Shown piece by piece: positions 23,774 to 32,401 of a stretch of 64,000 nt of DNA (its first letter is position 1; every line of letters starts with the position of its first letter). A program made the translations under genes and the position numbers. The notes under the pieces are model-generated. The model saw only the letters and a program-made list of their open reading frames with translations. It was not told where the DNA came from and did not search any database. Origin of the DNA: Arthrobacter bambusae (GTDB taxonomy: Bacteria; Actinomycetota; Actinomycetes; Actinomycetales; Micrococcaceae); assembly GCF_022606295.1 (NCBI RefSeq), contig NZ_JAHHZS010000001.1, positions 62,001 to 126,000 of the forward strand, given 5' to 3'.

Positions 23774-25945
23774 CTAGTACCCCTGCCGCAGTCCAGCGGT
23801 GACGTGGTGGACATCCAGCAGATCGGCAAGCGGTTTGCGCGCCTCGAGGTGCAGCGCGACGTCTTCGGGCAGGTCCCTGACGTGTGTTTCTCCGTTGGCA
23901 ACCTCCACCGAGATCCGGGAGCCGGCGAGCGGGATGTTCCGCATGGTGATCCCGCCGAAGCCTTCAGGAACGACGGGCGCCAGCCAGAGGCCGCCGTGGG
24001 TGAGACACGGATCGAACCGGAGAAGGACCCGGAGCAGATGGACCGGTGTGGCAGCGGCCCACGCTTGCGGCGAGCAGGACGAAGGGTAGGGGACAGGCGT
24101 CCCGTAGCTTTTCCGATCCAGTCCGCAGAACAACTCCGGAAGCCGCCCGCCGAACGCTTCGGCCGCATCGAGGAGGCCCGTGACGAGGCGTTGGGCCTCC
24201 TCAATGAAGCCGTAGCGCATCAATCCGCCGGCAATGAGGGCATTGTCATGGGGCCACACCGAGCCGTTGTGGTAGCTCGCCGGGTTGTAGGCTGCCATGT
24301 CCGAAGCCAGTGTCCGGACGCCCCAACCCGTGAACATGGTGTCCGACATGAGCCGCGCAGCGACCAGGGGAGCCTTGTCGTCGTCGACGATTCCGCTCCA
24401 CAGGCAATGGCCCATGTTGGACGCGCACGCGTCCACCGGGCGCTTGTCGCGATCCAGGGCGATCGCGAAATAACCGCGTTCGGGGAGCCAGAATTGCTCG
24501 TTGAATTTTCGCTTGAGTTCGGCCGCCCGGGCGCCCCACACAGCGGCCAGCTTCAGATCGCCTTCCTCCTGGGCCATCAGGGCCCGGCTCAGATAGGCGG
24601 TGTAGACATAGCCCTGGACTTCGCACAGTGCGATCGGTGGTTCCGCCAGCGTGCCGTCGGCGAAGTTGATGCCGTCCCCGGAATCCTTCCAGCCCTGATT
24701 GAGGAGGCCCTGGTCCGTGGCTCGGGAGTATTCAACGAAGCCGTCGCCGTCGGCGTCTCCGTAGTCGCGGATCCAGTCCAGTGCGCGGTCCACCGCGGGC
24801 AGAAGGGACTCCGAGACGTCGGCATGGAATCCCCAGCGGGTGAGCTCCCCGGCGAGGGTGACGAACAGCGGTGTGGCGTCCACCGAGCCGTAGTAGGCAC
24901 TGCCGCCGCCGAGGGCGAGGCCCGTGCTGGCACCGAGACGCACTTCGTGCAGGATCCTCCCCGGCTCCTCCTCGCTGAGCGGGTTGACGGTCCTGCCCTG
25001 ATGGTCGGCCAGGGTCTTGAGGGTTCCCAGCGCGAGCGAAGGATCCAAGGGAAGGGTCATGAAGGACGTCAGGAGCGAGTCCCGGCCGAAAAGGGCCATG
25101 AACCAGGGGGATCCCGCAGCCACCACCGTCCGCCCGGGATGGTCAGCGTCGAAGATCCTGAGGGAGCCGAGGTCTGCCCTGCTCTGGGCCAACGCCTTTT
25201 CGAAGGCCTTGTTGGCAAGTTCCGTTGTAGGAACCCTTTCATGCCACTCCTGCTGCCTTTCTTCCGGGACATCGGTGGGGCGTTGGTTCCCCCAAACCTC
25301 GGCGTCGGCCTCGGGTCCGACCCCGTCGATGCGGGGGGTGGCCGTCACACCCGTGGACCAATGGCCTTGGGGTTCAAGGGAGATGTCATAGCTGATGACA
25401 TCTCCGTCAACGGCGCCATTCGGAGCGTCAATGGTGACCAGGACGTGCCGGCCCTGCCTCTGGGACTCAAGGACCAAGGACCCGTTGCCATCCCGCGTCA
25501 AATGCACGCTCTCGTGGTGTGCCCTCCCTTCCTTCACTTCGAAGATGTCGGCAAAGTCCGCATTGACCCTGAGTGAAACCGTCGCGTGGGTGGCCTTGTT
25601 GGAGAAATTCCTGACCGTGACCTCTTCGCGGACCCCGCCGAACACGCTCCTCCTGCGCTCAATCAGCAGATGGCTGTCTGCCAAGCCGTCGGTGCGAGCC
25701 GCACGGCCCACAAAATCAGCGCGGAAAGGCTCCGGGACAGGGGAACCCAAGGCTTCGATGGGGTGGCCGTTCACCGCCAGCACCCAGTTCGAAACGAACC
25801 GCGTGTCACGGAAGAACATCCCGTGCGGGCGCAGTTGATCCATATCGCCGTTGGCCGCAGAGACGCAAAACGATGTTCCTGCCAACAACGTCACGGCGCC
25901 TGCGCCGGCCGAACCTGCAAGGTTCTCGGCATTCCAACCTGTCAT
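23774..25945 (-). CDS. Glycogen-debranching-type amylo-alpha-1,6-glucosidase
   Basis: 723 residues from the ATG at 25945 (GGAG 7 nt upstream). The N-terminal beta domain (about 1-230) matches the debranching-enzyme N-terminal family: MFFRDTRFVSNWVLAVNG, IERRRSVFGGVREEVTVRNFS. The C-terminal (alpha/alpha)6 barrel has SPWFMALFGRDSLLTSFM, LALGTLKTLADHQG, GSVDATPLFV, EVQGYVYTAYL and GSVWPHDNALIAGGLMRYG. No signal peptide is seen, so it is cytoplasmic. It heads an operon with a GT4 enzyme and PAP2 phosphatase, and probably trims an alpha-glucan or glycoside; true glycogen debranching is not proven. Confidence 0.85.
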   Translation of the reverse strand: MTGWNAENLAGSAGAGAVTLLAGTSFCVSAANGDMDQLRPHGMFFRDTRFVSNWVLAVNGHPIEALGSPVPEPFRADFVGRAARTDGLADSHLLIERRRSVFGGVREEVTVRNFSNKATHATVSLRVNADFADIFEVKEGRAHHESVHLTRDGNGSLVLESQRQGRHVLVTIDAPNGAVDGDVISYDISLEPQGHWSTGVTATPRIDGVGPEADAEVWGNQRPTDVPEERQQEWHERVPTTELANKAFEKALAQSRADLGSLRIFDADHPGRTVVAAGSPWFMALFGRDSLLTSFMTLPLDPSLALGTLKTLADHQGRTVNPLSEEEPGRILHEVRLGASTGLALGGGSAYYGSVDATPLFVTLAGELTRWGFHADVSESLLPAVDRALDWIRDYGDADGDGFVEYSRATDQGLLNQGWKDSGDGINFADGTLAEPPIALCEVQGYVYTAYLSRALMAQEEGDLKLAAVWGARAAELKRKFNEQFWLPERGYFAIALDRDKRPVDACASNMGHCLWSGIVDDDKAPLVAARLMSDTMFTGWGVRTLASDMAAYNPASYHNGSVWPHDNALIAGGLMRYGFIEEAQRLVTGLLDAAEAFGGRLPELFCGLDRKSYGTPVPYPSSCSPQAWAAATPVHLLRVLLRFDPCLTHGGLWLAPVVPEGFGGITMRNIPLAGSRISVEVANGETHVRDLPEDVALHLEARKPLADLLDVHHVTAGLRQGY

Positions 25946-26281
25946 CAATGGGCTCCAAAGCTAGGGACGGGGGAATGGGGCAGCTTGTTTCAGCGTATTC
26001 GCCACGTCTTCGGAAGTGAACCCTCGCTCGGATATGTGGGGTTTTCGGCGGACGCTCGCTCACGTATGGCGGGTTGTGGGTGGACGCTCGTGGCGGGTTC
26101 TGGCGTGGGTGGGGCGACATTGGTGAGCGAGCGTTCTGGAATGGGCCGCAGGACCTGAGCGGGGGTTTGGGGATTGGGGCGGATATGTGAGCGGGGGTTT
26201 GGGGATTGGGGCGGATATGTGAGCGGGCGTCGTGAAGGGGGTCGTGGAGGGGGTGAGGGGGGCGTAACACGAATGTGACGC
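25946..26281. other. Intergenic region packed with G-rich repeats
   Basis: No gene is seen. The stretch contains ACGCTCGCTCAC at 26052, its complement at 26123 and a variant at 26219, plus degenerate copies. It also holds a perfect 32-bp tandem duplication (listed separately). Strand composition is strongly skewed to G, unlike flanking genes. Confidence 0.8.
26157..26220. repeat. Perfect 2 x 32-bp tandem duplication
   Basis: Units 26157-26188 and 26189-26220 are identical; each starts GAGCGGGGGTTTGGGG and ends GCGGATATGT. The array continues into a GTGAGCGGGCGT variant of the intergenic 12-mer family, so it seems to have grown by duplicating a degenerate family member. Confidence 0.95.
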
Positions 26282-26311
26282 TTGACACGTGTTAGGTGAT
26301 GGATTTACGCT
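26282..26311 (+). promoter_or_regulatory. Promoter of the fructan operon with upstream operator
   Basis: TTGACA at 26282-26287 and TACGCT at 26306-26311, spacer 18 nt. The -35 overlaps TTGACACGTGTTAG (26282-26295), an imperfect version of the palindrome found 18 nt further on. Confidence 0.7.
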
Positions 26312-26312
26312 A

Positions 26313-26328
26313 CCTAACACGTGTTAGG
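26313..26328. promoter_or_regulatory. Perfect 16-bp LacI-type operator
   Basis: CCTAACACGTGTTAGG is a perfect palindrome with the central CG typical of LacI/GalR operators. It lies directly after the -10 hexamer and before the substrate-binding protein gene, so a bound repressor would block initiation. The LacI gene at 31086-32138 has a near-identical site upstream. Confidence 0.85.
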
Positions 26329-26340
26329 AAGGAATTGGAC

Positions 26341-27759
26341 ATGGCAGGAAGCAATGGGAAGCTGCGTGAGATCTCACGCAGGACAGCCCTTGGTGCCTTG
26401 GGTGCGGGAATTGTCGGAGCAACGGTCGCGTCGTGGCCGCGGTTGACCGGCATGGACATCCCGGGCCGCGGGGACAACAGCCTTAGCATCGCCATCTTGG
26501 GAACCGCGGCGGACGCAGCCGCCCGCCAGCGGGTCATCGATGCGTTCGCGAAAGTGCACCCGGAAGTCAAGGTGAAGGTCCAGGCCATCCAGGCCGCGGA
26601 CTGGAAGGACTTCTTCACCAAGATCCTCACGATGGTGGCAGCAGGAACGCCGCCGGATGTGGTCTACGTGGCCACCGAAGGTGCCCAGCTCTTCGCCGAG
26701 AAGCTGGCGCACCCCTTGGACGAGTACCTTCGCCGCGATGCCGCGGACATGAAGGAGTACTTCGCGGACGTCCACCCGAGCCTCGTGGAGGCGTTCATGT
26801 ACAAGGGCAGCCTGTTCCAGCTTCCCATCGACTGGAACGCCGCCAACATGTACTACAACACCTCGGCCCTGCAGCAAGCCGGCCTCGAACGTCCCGCGGA
26901 CAACTGGACCCAGGTCGATTTCCGCAACAGCCTTGCGGCCATGCGCAAAGCGAGGCCGCAGGACTTTACCCCGTACTACTGGACCAACAGGCTCTTCGGC
27001 GGTGTGGTGCCCTGGCTCTACGCCAACGACACCAGCTTCCTCAAGGAATCCAAGTCCACCGGCGGCGAATGGCTCTGGGACAGCTTTTACGCCCAGGATC
27101 CGTCCCGCGGACTGCGCTCCGGCGGCTACCAGTGGCTGGAACCCAATGCCGATGACCCGCGGGTGTACGAATCGTTCGACTACCTCCGCGGCCTCGTCAA
27201 GGATGGACTCGGTGTCCGACCCGAAGAAGGCGGCGGAAATTCACTCGTCGGACTGTTCGCCTCCAACAGGATCGGCATGACCCCGGCCGGCGGCTACTGG
27301 GTGGAAGGCCTCCACGAAGCCGGAATGAAGGAAGACGACTTCGACGTCCAGTTCTTCCCGCGCTGGCGCACCCAACGGCACCAATTCGGCACCGCCGGTT
27401 ACGCCATCATGAAGACCGCCAAGGACAAGGACGCGGCTTGGGAATGGCTCAAATTCGCCTCCAGCCTGGAAGCCATGCGATTGGTCTTCCCGACGCCGAA
27501 CACCACCCCGGCGCGCCGCTCCATGGTCAACGAACAGCTGTACGCAGGCCGCGGACCCAAGCATTGGAAAGTCTTCTACGACACCCTCGACAAATTCCCC
27601 ACCACAGGTCCCATCCCGGCACCGCCCCAGCAGGCCGCCGTCGAGACCGCCCTGATGAAAAACGTATCCCTGGCCGTCAGCGGTGATGAGAACCAGCTCA
27701 AGCAGGCCCTCGCCTCCATGCAACGCGACCTTGAGATCGCCTTGAGGAGGCAGGCATGA
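26341..27759 (+). CDS. ABC sugar transporter, substrate-binding protein
   Basis: 472 residues from the ATG at 26341 (AGGAAGG upstream). The N-terminus ISRRTALGALGAGIVGATVAS has a twin-arginine-like signal without a lipobox. The mature part matches family 1 solute-binding proteins: LSIAILGTAADAAARQRVIDAFAKVHPEVKVKVQ, TPPDVVYVATEGAQLFAEKLAHPLDEYL, FGTAGYAIMKTAKDKDAAWEWLKFASS. It is the first gene of a four-gene operon with two permeases and a GH32 enzyme, so the ligand is probably a fructan oligosaccharide or sucrose-related sugar. No ATPase gene is in the operon; such importers often share an MsiK/UgpC-type ATPase encoded elsewhere. Confidence 0.88.
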   Translation: MAGSNGKLREISRRTALGALGAGIVGATVASWPRLTGMDIPGRGDNSLSIAILGTAADAAARQRVIDAFAKVHPEVKVKVQAIQAADWKDFFTKILTMVAAGTPPDVVYVATEGAQLFAEKLAHPLDEYLRRDAADMKEYFADVHPSLVEAFMYKGSLFQLPIDWNAANMYYNTSALQQAGLERPADNWTQVDFRNSLAAMRKARPQDFTPYYWTNRLFGGVVPWLYANDTSFLKESKSTGGEWLWDSFYAQDPSRGLRSGGYQWLEPNADDPRVYESFDYLRGLVKDGLGVRPEEGGGNSLVGLFASNRIGMTPAGGYWVEGLHEAGMKEDDFDVQFFPRWRTQRHQFGTAGYAIMKTAKDKDAAWEWLKFASSLEAMRLVFPTPNTTPARRSMVNEQLYAGRGPKHWKVFYDTLDKFPTTGPIPAPPQQAAVETALMKNVSLAVSGDENQLKQALASMQRDLEIALRRQA

Positions 27760-28724
27760 GCACGGCAACAACGGGCATGTCCACCAAGCGCCGCAACGGC
27801 GCGGGTTCCAAACGCCGGAACGGCGCCGCACCGGGGAGCGAAACAACCGGAAGGCAGCGTCAGCGCTGGCTGCCCTGGGCGTTCCTGGCTCCCACCATCC
27901 TGGGCATGGGGCTATTCACGCTGGTGCCGATCGTCGCTTCCGTGGTCCTCGCTTTCTTCCGCTGGGACATCATTTCCGCGCCAAGCTTCGTCGGGTTCGA
28001 CAACTTCGCCGAAGTGGTCCAGGACCCCACGGTGCGTGTCTCGTTCCTGAACACCATCATGTTCGTGGTGGTCGCCGTCGCGCTTCAGCTCGGCCTCGCA
28101 CTAGCACTGGCGATCATGGTGCAGGAGAAGCTCCCGGCCTGGCTCCGCGTCTTCTTCCGCAGCGCCTTCTTCTTCCCGCTGATCCTGTCCGCGGCGTCGG
28201 TCTCCATCTTCATGCGCTACCTGTTCAACGAACAATTCGGCGTGGTCAACTGGCTCTTGTCCTTCGTCGGCATCCCCGCCGTCCCCTGGCTGACGACGCC
28301 GGCCGGTTCTGCCGCCGTCGTGATCCTCGTGTACGTGTGGCAGAACTTCGGGTTCTCGTTCCTGCTGTTCATCGGCGGCCTCGCGTCGATCCCGACCGAA
28401 ACGTATGAGGCCGCGTCGATCGACGGCGCCACCGGCTGGCGCAAGCACCTCCACGTGACGCTGCCCCTCCTGAGCCCCACCACGCTGGTGGCATCCGTCA
28501 TGGCGATCATCAACGCCCTGCAAGTGTTCGACCAGCCCTACGTCCTGACCCGCGGCGGCCCCGGCGACTCCACGCGCACTGCCGTGATGGTGATCTTCGA
28601 GTCCGCATTCCAGCGCCTCGAATTCGGCCAAGCCTCGGCGATCGGCGTCATCCTCACGCTGATCATCATGGCCATCACCGCCGCCCAGTTCCGGCTCAGC
28701 AAACGATTCGTCTTCTACCAGTAA
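27756..28724 (+). CDS. ABC sugar transporter permease (MalF-like)
   Basis: 322 residues with six membrane segments after a basic N-terminal tail of about 40 residues. The binding-protein-dependent permease EAA loop is YEAASIDGATGWRKHLHVTLPLLSP (about residue 218). Its ATG overlaps the substrate-binding protein stop by 4 nt, which shows translational coupling. It forms the channel with the next gene. Confidence 0.9.
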   Translation: MSTATTGMSTKRRNGAGSKRRNGAAPGSETTGRQRQRWLPWAFLAPTILGMGLFTLVPIVASVVLAFFRWDIISAPSFVGFDNFAEVVQDPTVRVSFLNTIMFVVVAVALQLGLALALAIMVQEKLPAWLRVFFRSAFFFPLILSAASVSIFMRYLFNEQFGVVNWLLSFVGIPAVPWLTTPAGSAAVVILVYVWQNFGFSFLLFIGGLASIPTETYEAASIDGATGWRKHLHVTLPLLSPTTLVASVMAIINALQVFDQPYVLTRGGPGDSTRTAVMVIFESAFQRLEFGQASAIGVILTLIIMAITAAQFRLSKRFVFYQ

Positions 28725-28732
28725 GGCCCGCC

Positions 28733-29620
28733 ATGACTACAACCTCAACCCAGCGCGCCGCCGTCGAACGCTTGGCTCCCCAGCGGCCCGCGCCCCGCAA
28801 GAAGCGGAACTGGAGCATGGCGGGACGAATCGTTCTGCTCCTGATCGCGTCCGTCTTCATCCTCGGCCCGGTGCTGTGGACCCTGTCCACCTCGCTGCGG
28901 CCACCGGCGGAATCGTTCCAGCTGCCGCCGTCGTTCCTTCCGCTCAACCCCGATTTCTCGTCCTATGACCAGGTCTTCAAACAGCTCAACATCATGCTTC
29001 TGGTCCTCAACAGCGCCCTCGTGACGGGACTGATCGCCGTCGGGCAAATGTTCACGGCGGCGCTGGCAGGCTACGCGTTCGCGAACCTCAAGTTCCGCGG
29101 CCGCGGAGCACTGTTCTCGATTGTGCTGGCCACTATGATGGTGCCGGCGCAGGTGACGATCGTTCCGGTCTTCATGCTGATCCGCGGCATCGGTCTGTCC
29201 GACACGCTCCTCGCGCTGATCCTTCCGGCGATCCCGACGGCGTTCGGCACCTTCCTGATGCGGCAATACTTCCTGGGGCTGCCAAGTGATTTGGGCGAGG
29301 CCGCGGCGATCGACGGCGCCTCGCCCTGGCGCACGTTCCGTTCCGTCTATGCGCCGCTCGCGATGCCGGGCATGGCGATCGTGGGCATCCTGGCCTTCAA
29401 TTACCACTGGAACGAGTTCTTCCGCCCGCTCATCCTGACCATCTCCGAGCAGAACTTCACGCTCCCGCTGGGCTTGGTCTCGCTGCAGGGCAACCTCGGC
29501 ACGGGCAGCATCTCCGTGGTGCTCGCAGGCGTGATCCTCTCCATGATTCCCGCCCTGGTGGTGTTCATGTTCGGCCAGCGCGCCTTGCGTGACGGACTCA
29601 CCGCCGGCACCGGCAAATAG
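28733..29620 (+). CDS. ABC sugar transporter permease (MalG-like)
   Basis: 295 residues, six membrane segments. The EAA loop is LGEAAAIDGASPWRTFRSVYAPLAMPG (about residue 187), and NYHWNEFFRPLI is typical of MalG-type subunits. It starts 8 nt after the MalF-like gene and is followed 25 nt later by the GH32 gene with its own GAAAGGA site. Confidence 0.9.
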   Translation: MTTTSTQRAAVERLAPQRPAPRKKRNWSMAGRIVLLLIASVFILGPVLWTLSTSLRPPAESFQLPPSFLPLNPDFSSYDQVFKQLNIMLLVLNSALVTGLIAVGQMFTAALAGYAFANLKFRGRGALFSIVLATMMVPAQVTIVPVFMLIRGIGLSDTLLALILPAIPTAFGTFLMRQYFLGLPSDLGEAAAIDGASPWRTFRSVYAPLAMPGMAIVGILAFNYHWNEFFRPLILTISEQNFTLPLGLVSLQGNLGTGSISVVLAGVILSMIPALVVFMFGQRALRDGLTAGTGK

Positions 29621-29645
29621 CCCCTACTTCCCTGAAAGGACATCG

Positions 29646-31046
29646 ATGACGGACGTCATATCTTCCGCCCCTGCTCTAGCCGCGGCGGCCACCCACCCGG
29701 ACCCCGCTTTCCCGCGCTTCCACCCCCGGCCGGCGCAAGGCTGGATCAACGACCCCAACGGCATCAGCTACATCAACGGCCGCTACCACGTGTTCTTCCA
29801 GTTCAACCCGGAATCGGCCCGGCACCACCGGATCCAGTGGGGCCACGTCAGCTCCCCGGACCTGATTCATTGGGATGAGCACCCTGTCGCGCTGCGCCCG
29901 CAGGACGGCGGCCCGGACGAGTTCGGCTGCTGGACCGGAGTGCTGACCGACGACGGCGGTGTCCCCACCGCCGCGTACTCGGGCGTGCGGGGCGACGGCG
30001 GACACTCGCAAGTGGTGATTTCCCGAGGCTCCGCGGACTTGGTGACGTGGGAACAGGATGGTCACATCGCCGCTTCCATGCCGGACGACGGCCTGGTCAC
30101 GGCCGTGCGCGACCCCTTCATCTTCCACTTCAACGGCAAGCGCTACGCCATGCAGGGCGCTGGGCTCGCCAATGGACATGCTGCTCTGCTGCTGTACACG
30201 GTGGAGGACATGTCCAACTGGAAGTACCAGGGCATTTGGCTGACCACCGAGAACCCCGTGGCGGCTGCGCACGCTCCGGCGGAGATCTGGGAGTGCCCGC
30301 AACTTGTCCAGGTGCCCTCGTCTTCCGGCGAGGCCGACACCTGGGTCATGATGTTCTCCCTCTGGCTCTCCGGCGATGATCACGAGCACGCCAACGGGGT
30401 GGGCCACCTGATCGGCTCCTTGGCTGAGGACCCGTCGACGGGACTGCCCGTGTTCGTCCCGCGTTCCGGCGGCAGGTCCGACCTTGGCCGGGACTTCTAT
30501 GCTCCCCAGATTGTTCAGCTGGATTCTGCGTCAGGGTCCGGGGCGGCGCCGCGTGCCCTGCTGTGGGGATGGGCCAACGAAGGCCCCGGCCGTGATGGCC
30601 GGCGTGGCCGTTCGCAAGCGGAGATCGACGCCGCGGGCTGGGCGGGCGTCCTAACCCACCCGCGCTTCCTCTCGGTTGAGGGCGGTGCGCTGGTGGTTGC
30701 TCCTGCGCCGGAGGTCGAGGCGTATCGGGGCACCCTGACTGCCGGCAGGGCGTCCGGGGTGGATGACTTGCCGCCGTTTGCCGAGGCTGTTGTGACTGGC
30801 GGCCCCGGTGCCGGCGAGGTCCGGCTGGTCCTGGCCTCCGGCGCGGAACGGCAGGTCGTGTTTGCGGGGTCTTTGTCCGAGGGCGAAGAACTGCGGATCT
30901 TCATAGATGCGTCCTTGGTGGAGGTGTATCGGACCGGTTCCGTGGCCACGACACTCCGCGCCTACCCAGCGACCGGGGAAACGTGGCGCCTTGAGCTTCC
31001 CGAAGGTGCGCTAGCGGACGTCTGGGAACTGAAGCTGCCGGCATAG
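29646..31046 (+). CDS. Glycoside hydrolase family 32 (beta-fructosidase/levanase type)
   Basis: 466 residues from ATG 29646 (GAAAGGA upstream; the frame is open further up). All three GH32 catalytic motifs are visible: WINDPNG (nucleophile Asp, about residue 36), VRDPF (transition-state stabiliser, about 157) and WECPQL (acid/base Glu, about 217). A C-terminal beta-sandwich region ends with LRIFIDASLVEVYRTG. There is no signal peptide, so it acts in the cytoplasm on imported sugar. With the ABC importer and the LacI regulator it forms a fructan or sucrose utilisation unit. Which fructoside is preferred is not evident. Confidence 0.93.
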   Translation: MTDVISSAPALAAAATHPDPAFPRFHPRPAQGWINDPNGISYINGRYHVFFQFNPESARHHRIQWGHVSSPDLIHWDEHPVALRPQDGGPDEFGCWTGVLTDDGGVPTAAYSGVRGDGGHSQVVISRGSADLVTWEQDGHIAASMPDDGLVTAVRDPFIFHFNGKRYAMQGAGLANGHAALLLYTVEDMSNWKYQGIWLTTENPVAAAHAPAEIWECPQLVQVPSSSGEADTWVMMFSLWLSGDDHEHANGVGHLIGSLAEDPSTGLPVFVPRSGGRSDLGRDFYAPQIVQLDSASGSGAAPRALLWGWANEGPGRDGRRGRSQAEIDAAGWAGVLTHPRFLSVEGGALVVAPAPEVEAYRGTLTAGRASGVDDLPPFAEAVVTGGPGAGEVRLVLASGAERQVVFAGSLSEGEELRIFIDASLVEVYRTGSVATTLRAYPATGETWRLELPEGALADVWELKLPA

Positions 31047-31085
31047 GCGGCAGGCCGCCGTCGGGCACTCGACCTTTTGTCGGAT

Positions 31086-32138
31086 CTAGAGGACCGGTAC
31101 AGGCCCGGTCGACTCGCGAACCACCAAACGGCACGGAACCATGGTTTCCAGATGGCCGCTGCCGTCCGACGTCGACCGCTTGGCCGGATCCTCGATCTGC
31201 TCGAGCAACATGCTCATCGCGGCCGCGCCCATTTCGCGCAGGGGGAGCGCCATGGTGGTGAGCGCCGGGACCATGGTGGCCGCGATGCGGAATTCGTCGT
31301 CATAACCAATGATCGAGAGGTCCCGCGGTACGTCGAGGCCCAGCCGCGCCGCGGCCAGGGCGACGCCGACGGCGAGCCGGTCGTTGGCGCACACGATCGC
31401 AGTCGGGCGCTGGGTGGCGGAGAGCAGTCCCATGGCGCCCTGGAAACCGTCGTTGATATCCCAACCGGCCATGAACACACGGTCTTCGCGGACGGGGATG
31501 CCGGCCTTGGCCATGGCTTCCCGATGCCCCACGATGCGCAACGGCACAGCCGGGGAGGTGGCGGCCCCGGCGAGGAAAGCGATATCGCGATGGCCCAGCC
31601 GAAGCAAGTGCTCGGTGGCTTCCCGACCGCCGGAAACCTCGTCCGGGATCACGTGGTGCAGCTGCGGGGCGGGGCTGCTGTCATAGCAATTGGCGAGCAC
31701 GGAGGGGACGCGCAGCATGCCGTGGGGCACGTCGAGCGGCTTCAAACCGACCGTGACGTACATCAGCCCGTCCACTTGCCGGTCCAACAGGGTCTCGACG
31801 GCGCTCTCGTCACGGGAGGCGTCGCGCTCGGTGTCCATGACCACGGTGACAAAGCCGTGGGCGCGGGCAACGTCGTCGGCGCCACCGATGATGTTGCCGT
31901 CGAACGGGCTCACCACCACCTCGTCCGAAACGATCCCGATCACGCGAGTTCGTTGGTTCCGCAGGCTCAGGGCGATGGGGTTGGGGGAGTAGTTCAGGTC
32001 CGCGGCCGCCTGCCGGATCCGGTCCTGGCTTTCCTTGGCCACGTTGCCGTCCCCGCGGCCGTTGAGCACCAGCGACACCGCACTCCGCGAGACACCCGCG
32101 CGTTTCGCGACGTCGAGTGCTGTGGCTTTGCGCTGCAT
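31086..32138 (-). CDS. LacI-family repressor of the fructan locus
   Basis: 350 residues. The N-terminal helix-turn-helix and hinge are canonical: TALDVAKRAGVSRSAVSLVLNG, IRQAAADLNYSPNPIALSLR. A periplasmic-binding-type effector domain follows (RVIGIVSDEVV, GREATEHLLRLGHRDIAFLAG, AIVCANDRLAVGVALAAARLGLDVPRDLSIIGYDD). It is convergent with the GH32 gene (39 bp apart). The operator CCTAACGCGTGTGAGG upstream of its own start, and the perfect version before the operon, point to it as an autoregulated repressor of both units; the inducer is probably the imported sugar. Confidence 0.92.
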   Translation of the reverse strand: MQRKATALDVAKRAGVSRSAVSLVLNGRGDGNVAKESQDRIRQAAADLNYSPNPIALSLRNQRTRVIGIVSDEVVVSPFDGNIIGGADDVARAHGFVTVVMDTERDASRDESAVETLLDRQVDGLMYVTVGLKPLDVPHGMLRVPSVLANCYDSSPAPQLHHVIPDEVSGGREATEHLLRLGHRDIAFLAGAATSPAVPLRIVGHREAMAKAGIPVREDRVFMAGWDINDGFQGAMGLLSATQRPTAIVCANDRLAVGVALAAARLGLDVPRDLSIIGYDDEFRIAATMVPALTTMALPLREMGAAAMSMLLEQIEDPAKRSTSDGSGHLETMVPCRLVVRESTGPVPVL

Positions 32139-32180
32139 GCGGGCTCCTCCGACTGTTGTTCCGTTTCTTGCTGCATTCTA

Positions 32181-32196
32181 CCTAACGCGTGTGAGG
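32181..32196. promoter_or_regulatory. Second LacI operator, upstream of the regulator gene
   Basis: CCTAACGCGTGTGAGG matches the perfect operator at 26313-26328 in 14 of 16 positions, including the central CG. It is 43 nt upstream of the LacI start, which suggests weaker autoregulation. Confidence 0.75.
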
Positions 32197-32223
32197 GCGT
32201 ACCGCCCGTTTCCCAAGGCCGGA

Positions 32224-32314
32224 ACGCTCGCTCACTTATATGGCCGTCCAGCCGAACGCTCGCTCACCTAGTGAGCGAGCGTCCGCCGAAAACGCCCCAA
32301 AAGTGAGCGAGCGT
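32224..32314. repeat. Intergenic 12-mer repeat cluster (ACGCTCGCTCAC family)
   Basis: Four copies: ACGCTCGCTCAC at 32224 and 32256, and the complement at 32271 and 32303. The middle two form a perfect 12-bp stem with a CTA loop (32256-32282). The cluster lies between the LacI and menC genes and overlaps no coding sequence I believe in. Confidence 0.9.
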
Positions 32315-32401
32315 CTGAGGGTGCGGCCCGCCCCGGGAACCGGCCTGACGCCGGCCGCACCCCGGGAACCTGCCCAGCCCGCCCCACGCTACAGTGAAAC
32401 C

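Noticed and set aside
22622..25576. A 984-codon open frame on the plus strand
   Set aside because: It is antisense to the debranching enzyme, glycosyltransferase and PAP2 genes, whose catalytic motifs are intact; the antisense translation is Gly/Arg/Val-rich without domains.
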